Source: Halorarum halophilum
GTDB lineage: Archaea; Halobacteriota; Halobacteria; Halobacteriales; Haloferacaceae
Reading direction: 5' to 3'
NCBI RefSeq assembly: GCF_013401515.1
Contig: NZ_CP058529.1
Coordinates: forward strand, 1,922,001-1,986,000
Length of the DNA: 64,000 nucleotides
In this document: positions 59,125-64,000 of the stretch, piece by piece
How the letters are laid out: the number at the start of each line of letters is the position of its first letter
Position numbering within the stretch: the first letter of the stretch is position 1
The notes under the pieces: generated by a model
Databases searched by the model: none
The model's input: the letters and a program-made list of their open reading frames with translations, nothing else
Told to the model about the DNA's origin: nothing
Position numbers and translations under genes: made by a program

Positions 59125-60146
59125 CGGATGGCCTCCACGACGTCGTCGGCGCCGAAGCGAACGAGGTCGGCCGCCGGGGCGTCGATTGTCTCGCCGAACG
59201 CCGCGACCGCGGCCTCGGCGTCCGCGTCGTTCTCGATGCCGGACGTGTTCAGCGCGCCCGCGACGACCTCGGCGTCGCTCACGGGGGCCGCGAGCGACTC
59301 GTACTGGTCGACGTACTCGGCGGGGGGCAGCAGGTCGAACTCCTCGTACCCGTGGATGACGTCGCGCCCGGCCTCGTGACACAGCACGAGTCGGTCGGGC
59401 ATCGCGCCGTGGAGGATGCCGCAGGTGACCGCCGAGTAGGCGGGGTGGAGGATGCTCGCCTGCCCCTCGACGATGAGCAGGTCGTGCTCCTCGCCCTTCT
59501 CCAGGATCATCTCCTCGACGGCGCCGGCGGTGAAGTCCGAGACGACGCGGTCGACGGGGTTCCCCCACCCCTCGATCACGATGCCGGTCTGGCCCGTGGG
59601 GATCACGCAGGCGTCGATGCCGGCCGCCTCGGCCGCCGCCGCGAGTTCCATCGTCGCGGTCATCTTCCCGACCGAGCAGTCGGTGCCGACCGTCAGCACC
59701 ACGTCGGCGCTCACGTCCCCGGCGCGCGCGTCGCTGACGCCCAGCCCCTCGTGGGGCCTCCGGACGTCGCGGAGGGTGACGCCGTGCTCGGCCGCGAGCG
59801 CCGAGAACTCCTCGTCGTCGTTCAGGAAGTAGTGGAGCCCCGAGACGACGTCGCAGCCGGCCTCGATGGCGGCGCGGACGTCGGGGCGCCACGACTCGTC
59901 GAAGGCGCCCCCGATGGGCGAGATGCCGACGATCAGCTGGTCGACCTGTTCGGCGTCTACCCGCCCGAACGACTCCACGATGGGCGCGTCCTGCACGTCC
60001 GGGAGGTGGTCGGAGACGCGGTCGCCGGCGGTGTCGCGGTCGAGCACCGCGACGACCTCGTGATCGCCGTACCGGAGGATGCCGTTGGCGGTCTTCGACC
60101 GACCGGGGAACTTCTCGTGGGCGAGGATGACGACCCGTTGGCTCAT
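59121..60146 (-). CDS. dgcN: D-glutamate N-acetyltransferase (DgcN), DUF1611 family
   Basis: 341 residues. An N-terminal Rossmann-like part (V-V-A-V-L-D-R-D-T-A-G) precedes a P-loop-like domain with V-G-T-D-C-S-V-G-K-M-T-A-T (about 157-168) and L-L-I-V-E-G-Q-A-S-I-L-H-P. DUF1611 proteins paired with an enolase-type racemase form the DgcN-DgcA pathway: acetylation of D-glutamate then racemisation to N-acetyl-L-glutamate. Applied here from synteny and family; not measured. A CTTAAATCG element 28 bases upstream marks its promoter. First gene of the pair. Confidence 0.88.
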   Translation of the reverse strand: MSQRVVILAHEKFPGRSKTANGILRYGDHEVVAVLDRDTAGDRVSDHLPDVQDAPIVESFGRVDAEQVDQLIVGISPIGGAFDESWRPDVRAAIEAGCDVVSGLHYFLNDDEEFSALAAEHGVTLRDVRRPHEGLGVSDARAGDVSADVVLTVGTDCSVGKMTATMELAAAAEAAGIDACVIPTGQTGIVIEGWGNPVDRVVSDFTAGAVEEMILEKGEEHDLLIVEGQASILHPAYSAVTCGILHGAMPDRLVLCHEAGRDVIHGYEEFDLLPPAEYVDQYESLAAPVSDAEVVAGALNTSGIENDADAEAAVAAFGETIDAPAADLVRFGADDVVEAIR

Positions 60147-60170
60147 ATCGAGGGGTGGCGACGGCGCGGC

Positions 60171-60177
60171 TTAAATC
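60171..60177 (-). promoter_or_regulatory. TATA-like box of the dgcN-dgcA operon
   Basis: ATTTAAG on the minus strand, centred 28 bases before the dgcN ATG at 60146. Confidence 0.55.
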
Positions 60178-60462
60178 GGTTCCATTCGGTCGTTCCGGCC
60201 GACTCGTCGGGCGGTTCTCTCGATGGTCGACCGGCGGGTAGTTCGGCCACCGCGACGGACTCCGGAGCGGTCGGCCGGGGTCGCTGACGAACACCCCCGT
60301 CCTTTCCCGTTAGCGGACGGGTACTCCAACCGTACCGCGCTCACGTGGCGCTAAACGTCCCCTTTACCCGCCGTTTCGCTCGTCTCGTCGTCAGTCAGGA
60401 TCGAATCCCCATCGGTCGGTTACGTCGCTCGTAACGAATACGTCGTCCAGTAACGTCAGCCT

Positions 60463-62178
60463 GTGCCTCACTCACGGAGAGCGGTGGTCGCGAGCGCGCT
60501 CGGACTGCTCGGTGGCTGTGCCGGCTCGGCGGGGTTCGGGGAGCCGTCCTCGACCCGGACCCGAACGCCCACGCGGGAGACCGAGACGACCCCGTCTCCC
60601 ACCCCCGAACCGGTCGACTCGGGACGGACCATCCCGCCGGTCACCCACCCGGAGACCCGCGGCCCGCCGCTCGCGCCCGGTCCCCTCCCCGGCGTGGAGA
60701 ACCCCGTCCTGACCCCCGACGACGTCACGGACTTCGGCGACGTCTCCCTCGTCGCCGACCCCTTCCTGTTCGTCGAGGACGGGGAGTGGCACCTCCTCTT
60801 CGAGGTGTACAACGAGGACCGCGACCCCGACGCGGTCATCGGACACGCGCGCAGTTCCGACGGACGCGACTGGGAGTACACGGGCGTGGTACTCGAGAAG
60901 GACGTCCACACGTCCTTCCCGCTCGTCTGGAAGTGGCGAGGGGAGTACTACATGTGCCCGCCCTCGGGCCGGGACGTCGAACTCTGGCGGGCGCGGTCGT
61001 TCCCCGACGACTGGGAGTTCCTGGGGAACGTCGTCGAGACGGACTACTACCCCCACGACCCGGTCATCTTCCGGTACCACGACCGCTGGTGGCTGTTCAC
61101 CGACCGCGACTACCGCGACGTGATGGCCTTCCACAGCGAGGACCTGGAGTCCACGGGCTGGGAACCACACGAGGGAAACCCCCTTGTGACCGACCGGTTG
61201 GAGGGCGCGCGACACGCCGGACGGCCCGTCGTCGTCGGGGACCGACCCTACCTGTTCCGCATGGACCTGCGGGACGAGTACGGCGACAAGGTCCGGGGGT
61301 ACGAGGTCACCGACCTCACCACGACGACGTACGCGGACCGCGAACTCCCCGAGTCGCCCGTCCTCTCCGAGCGTGGCGTCGGCTGGAACGCGGAGGCCAT
61401 GCACCACTTCGACCCCTGGTGGGACGGTGACGGCTGGGTCTGCGCGGTCGACGGCGAGCGCGGCGGGTCGCCGGAGGGGAGGTACTCCATCGGCCTCTAC
61501 TACGTGCCGGCGGACACGTCACCGCGCCGGTCCCGCCTCCCCGCCGACCGCTCGCGGACGGCCGCTTACTACACGTTCGACGGACACGAGGGGGTCGCCG
61601 TCGACCAGCGGGGGAACCGGCGCCCGGGCGTCGTCTTCGACGCGGAGGCGCGGTCGGTCGACGGTGTTCCCGGGCGGGCGTTCACCGACGCCGCGAGCCG
61701 GGTCGTGTTCCCGTACACGTACGAGTCGGCGCTGGACGCCGACGCCTTCTCGCTCGTGGCGTACGCGCGACCCGCGACCCCCGGTCGGAACCGGACGCTC
61801 CTCGAGTACGGGAAGTACGACGGCGAGACCAACCTCCGGGTCGAACGGAACGGGGACGCGTCGTGGACAGTCACGGCAGCTGGCTGGGACGACGACGTCT
61901 CGTTCACCGCCGACGGGGACGCGGGCGACGGAACGGCGACGCAGGTGGCGCTGACGTACGTGCGGGGGAGTGGGTTCAGATTCTACGCGGACGGGGTCGA
62001 ACGCGGCCGGGGAGGCGACCCCGGGTCGGTGGTCGAGTACAACGACTACCTCGTCCTCGGTGGCGACCGGCTCGGCGAGACGCCGTGGTTCGGGTGGATC
62101 GGTTCGTTCGGCGTCTACACCGCCGCGCTGACCGGGGCGGAACTCGACGCGATGGACGCGGAGCTCCGGACCGGGTAG
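60463..62178 (+). CDS. Secreted lipoprotein: GH43-like beta-propeller plus LamG-type domain
   Basis: 571 residues from a GTG. A Tat-like signal S-R-R-A-V-V-A-S-A-L-G ends at lipobox L-G-G-C. A Thr/Pro-rich linker (about 25-70) leads to a five-bladed propeller (about 85-330) with V-A-D-P-F-L-F-V, W-H-L-L-F-E-V-Y, P-H-D-P-V-I-F-R and A-M-H-H-F-D-P-W, as in glycosyl hydrolase family 43/inositol-transferase-like proteins. The C-terminal part (about 365-570) is a concanavalin-like LamG domain. Probably binds or cleaves surface polysaccharide. Confidence 0.8.
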   Translation: MPHSRRAVVASALGLLGGCAGSAGFGEPSSTRTRTPTRETETTPSPTPEPVDSGRTIPPVTHPETRGPPLAPGPLPGVENPVLTPDDVTDFGDVSLVADPFLFVEDGEWHLLFEVYNEDRDPDAVIGHARSSDGRDWEYTGVVLEKDVHTSFPLVWKWRGEYYMCPPSGRDVELWRARSFPDDWEFLGNVVETDYYPHDPVIFRYHDRWWLFTDRDYRDVMAFHSEDLESTGWEPHEGNPLVTDRLEGARHAGRPVVVGDRPYLFRMDLRDEYGDKVRGYEVTDLTTTTYADRELPESPVLSERGVGWNAEAMHHFDPWWDGDGWVCAVDGERGGSPEGRYSIGLYYVPADTSPRRSRLPADRSRTAAYYTFDGHEGVAVDQRGNRRPGVVFDAEARSVDGVPGRAFTDAASRVVFPYTYESALDADAFSLVAYARPATPGRNRTLLEYGKYDGETNLRVERNGDASWTVTAAGWDDDVSFTADGDAGDGTATQVALTYVRGSGFRFYADGVERGRGGDPGSVVEYNDYLVLGGDRLGETPWFGWIGSFGVYTAALTGAELDAMDAELRTG

Positions 62179-62282
62179 CCGACCGACCGTCGAGTCGGGG
62201 CCCGGGGTCCGGACGGTTCGAGACCCGTCCTCCCGCTCGGTGGCGGTCGGGGTCCTCGGCGGCGGTCGACGGACCCCGTGGC

Positions 62283-63515
62283 CTACCCGAATCTGCTCCG
62301 GAGCTTCTGGCGGATGCCGCGGAGGAACACTCCCGGGTCGTCGAGGTGGGTGTAGTCGAAGTAGGGGTGGCGGTAGAACGACGAGAGCATCTCCCTGGCG
62401 GTCTCGACGAGGCCCGGCGGGTCGACGTACGGGGACTCGTCGCGGAGGACGCTGACGAGGTAGCCGAGTTCGCCGCGGAGCGAGTGGCTCCCCCGGTCGA
62501 GTTCGTAGCTCGGATCGATCTCGTCGGCCCGCCCGGTCGCCTGGAGCCAGTAGTAGTACGGGAAGTCCGCGCCGGCGTGGACCGTCGAGGGGAGCGACTG
62601 CCACATGCGGGGGTTGATCTCGGTGAGCACGAACTCGCCCGTCTCCTCGTGTTGCATGTACTCGATGCAGGCGAGGCCGTGCCAGTCGAGTTCGGCGAGC
62701 AGGTCCCGGGCGACTCGTTCGAGTTCCGGGATGTACACCGACCGGCGGTAGACGCCGCCGCCGCCGACGTAGGAGTCGCCGCGGATCTGTCGGTGCTGGA
62801 ACGTCGCCAGCGGCTCGCCGTGGTCGTACAACCCGGCGAACATGTACTCGTCCGCCTTCGGCACGAACTCCTGGACGATGGGGACGTGGCGCATCGTCTC
62901 GCGGAGGGCGTCGACGTCCGGCGTCTCGCCGGGGCGGAGGTGGGTCACGTCCTTCGCCGTGTCGGCCTCCCCGGGCGGGAACGAGTCGACGTACGCGTCG
63001 GTGAGGAGGTTGTACCGCGACTTGACGATGAGGTCGTCGCTCCAGTCGTCGACCTCGTCGAGCGTGCGGGTCTCGGGCGCGGGGACGCCGGCGGCCTCGG
63101 CGGCCTCGGCGAGCAGCATCCGGTCCGCGACGCGCTCCAGCGAGTCGAGCGACGGCACCACGAGATCGAGGTGCTCGTCGAACTCGTCCTCGTACCGGGA
63201 GAACACGTACGCGTCCTCCTCGCGGAGGGGGATGGCCGTTCGGACGTCGTCGCGGGCGGCGACCTCCAGGAGGGCGTCCTTGTAGGCTAGCAGGTCCTCG
63301 CGCGGCGGCGGGAGTTCCACCCGTTCGTGGCAGAACCGGGACGCGAACACGGGCGGGTACGCGTGCTCCGACGCGACGACGGTGTTGATCCCGCGGGTAC
63401 CGAGCGAGCGCACGCATGGGTAACTGCTCTCCGGCCCGAGTTCGGTCGAAAGGAGCACCGACTCGGACCCGTCCGGAGTATCGGTCGTGTCGTCCGGCGA
63501 ATTACCAGGTGACAT
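62283..63515 (-). CDS. ATP-grasp carboxylate-amine ligase-like protein
   Basis: 410 residues. After a Rossmann-like N-domain, ATP-grasp motifs appear: I-V-K-S-R-Y (ATP lysine, about 165), a P-I-V-Q-E-F-V-P block (about 215), and the metal site E-F-V-L-T-E-I-N-P-R-M-W (about 287-298). This group joins a carboxylate to an amine or thiol, often in cell-surface polymer synthesis. It converges on the lipoprotein gene; a common role in the envelope is conceivable. Substrates unknown. Confidence 0.88.
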   Translation of the reverse strand: MSPGNSPDDTTDTPDGSESVLLSTELGPESSYPCVRSLGTRGINTVVASEHAYPPVFASRFCHERVELPPPREDLLAYKDALLEVAARDDVRTAIPLREEDAYVFSRYEDEFDEHLDLVVPSLDSLERVADRMLLAEAAEAAGVPAPETRTLDEVDDWSDDLIVKSRYNLLTDAYVDSFPPGEADTAKDVTHLRPGETPDVDALRETMRHVPIVQEFVPKADEYMFAGLYDHGEPLATFQHRQIRGDSYVGGGGVYRRSVYIPELERVARDLLAELDWHGLACIEYMQHEETGEFVLTEINPRMWQSLPSTVHAGADFPYYYWLQATGRADEIDPSYELDRGSHSLRGELGYLVSVLRDESPYVDPPGLVETAREMLSSFYRHPYFDYTHLDDPGVFLRGIRQKLRSRFG

Positions 63516-64000
63516 GTTCTAGACGTTTTGGCTCGGTGTTCGGAGCGGACGAACCTCTCAATCGCACTCTATGTCCATGATTCTACGACTGTCATGAGGG
63601 TGTCGATGGTTCAGATCGATGAACGAAAGTTGAAAGGTCCCTATCCTCCGGTAGGGTAGTCGTACTCGAAGCGGGAGGGACGTGGGACGGAATAGCGGAA
63701 CGTTACGAGCCGTCAGCGCGCACGAATACGGCGAACGCTCCCCCACAGGTGGCGCGGTCGACCGGGGCGGCCGTGAGTGAGCGTCTCCCCGACCCAGCGA
63801 GGGCGGTGCATCGTCGTGCGCCGCAGTTGGACGGGCGTATACGGGGATACGGACAGCATAACCAAGAGGGGGTGGGCGATGGGCGTCGCGCGACACCCGT
63901 CGACCGACCGGTGGTCACCTCGCGCGCACGATCGTTCAGCGGCGCCAGCGGTGACGCGGGTGGACCCACGCCCACCCGTCTACCGCCTCGCTCCGGAGGT
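63516..64000. other. Right-end region, mostly without clear genes
   Basis: The stretch from 63516 to 63878 holds no believable reading frame. It is less GC-rich near 63540-63670, with CCCTATCC-TC-CGGTAGGG as an imperfect inverted repeat (63640-63657). A possible gene start is at 63879 (see next entry). Confidence 0.5.
63879..64000 (+). CDS. Possible 5' end of a gene leaving the window
   Basis: An ATG at 63879 follows GAGGGGGTGGG and opens a frame without stop to the window edge, about 40 codons, ending P-P-V-Y-R-L-A-P-E. The composition is Arg/Pro-rich and only partly gene-like. It could be chance. Confidence 0.2.
   Translation, partial: MGVARHPSTDRWSPRAHDRSAAPAVTRVDPRPPVYRLAPE

Noticed and set aside
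60380-60440. Possible tRNA fragment around GGATCGAATCCCC
   Set aside because: Only a T-loop-like string is present; no acceptor or anticodon stem can be drawn.
63558-63975. Minus-strand frames at the right end
   Set aside because: Arg/Pro/Ser-rich with poor starts and no similarity; typical of non-coding GC-rich DNA.

Overview
The window is chromosomal DNA of a halophilic archaeon (class Halobacteria). The evidence is consistent: very GC-rich coding sequence with acidic predicted proteins, archaeal information-processing genes (eIF-5A, aIF-2 beta with a TRAM domain, transcription factor S), haloarchaeal-type trpDFEG order, a B12-dependent ribonucleotide reductase, Tat-type lipoproteins, many GTG starts, and TATA-like boxes placed 25-30 bases before start codons as expected for leaderless transcripts. 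No rRNA, tRNA, CRISPR array or intact insertion sequence was found. The genus cannot be fixed from this window alone.

Layout. 1-7.4 kb: a partial Vms1-like gene, a small conserved gene, a winged-helix protein, an aldo/keto reductase, PEP carboxylase and an orphan Rieske protein. 7.5-11.5 kb: the trpD-trpF-trpE-trpG operon behind a dyad that contains a TGTACA box. 12-19 kb: a structured leader with a tiny coupled reading frame, nrdJ, isopentenyl-diphosphate isomerase, a JAMM protein, an SDR and an aminotransferase. 19-22.6 kb: a hypusine cluster (eIF-5A, ureohydrolase, a 35-residue basic protein, a Nif3-like protein, deoxyhypusine synthase). 22.9-24.9 kb: a 43% glutamine protein followed by a small heat-shock protein with a Q/P-rich arm.

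25-34.8 kb: a decayed TMEM175-like gene, a carotenoid oxygenase, two DUF892 ferritin-like paralogues, a membrane protein with a metzincin-like motif lacking the catalytic Glu, a methyltransferase, an SDR plus thioredoxin-reductase-like pair and an AI-2E family protein. 35-45 kb: small hydrolases and phosphoesterases and a complete CUT1-type sugar ABC operon (binding protein, two permeases, ATPase). 45.6-53 kb: YchF, aIF-2 beta, an arylsulfotransferase-like protein, an AT-rich foreign-looking membrane gene, MsrB, a HAD hydrolase and a beta-RFAP-synthase homologue. 53-57.8 kb: a RadA/KaiC-like protein with a broken P-loop, two Zn-binding haloarchaeal proteins, transcription factor S, a hydrolase and PspA. 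58-60.1 kb: a dgcN-dgcA D-glutamate catabolic pair whose racemase gene carries an in-frame double-hairpin insertion. 60.4-63.5 kb: a secreted beta-propeller/LamG lipoprotein and an ATP-grasp ligase.

The most unusual signals are non-coding. At least four intergenic copies (a fifth is related) of an element running from GTGGGACTGAAAGGGGCCG to CGGGGGCTTTCC occur after gene ends. In two copies the stems differ in sequence but remain perfectly complementary around a constant GGG/GGG internal loop, which argues for a conserved folded RNA or DNA. Other candidates are the nrdJ leader with mutually exclusive hairpins, the palindromic insertion inside dgcA, and the Q-rich protein/small heat-shock protein pair.
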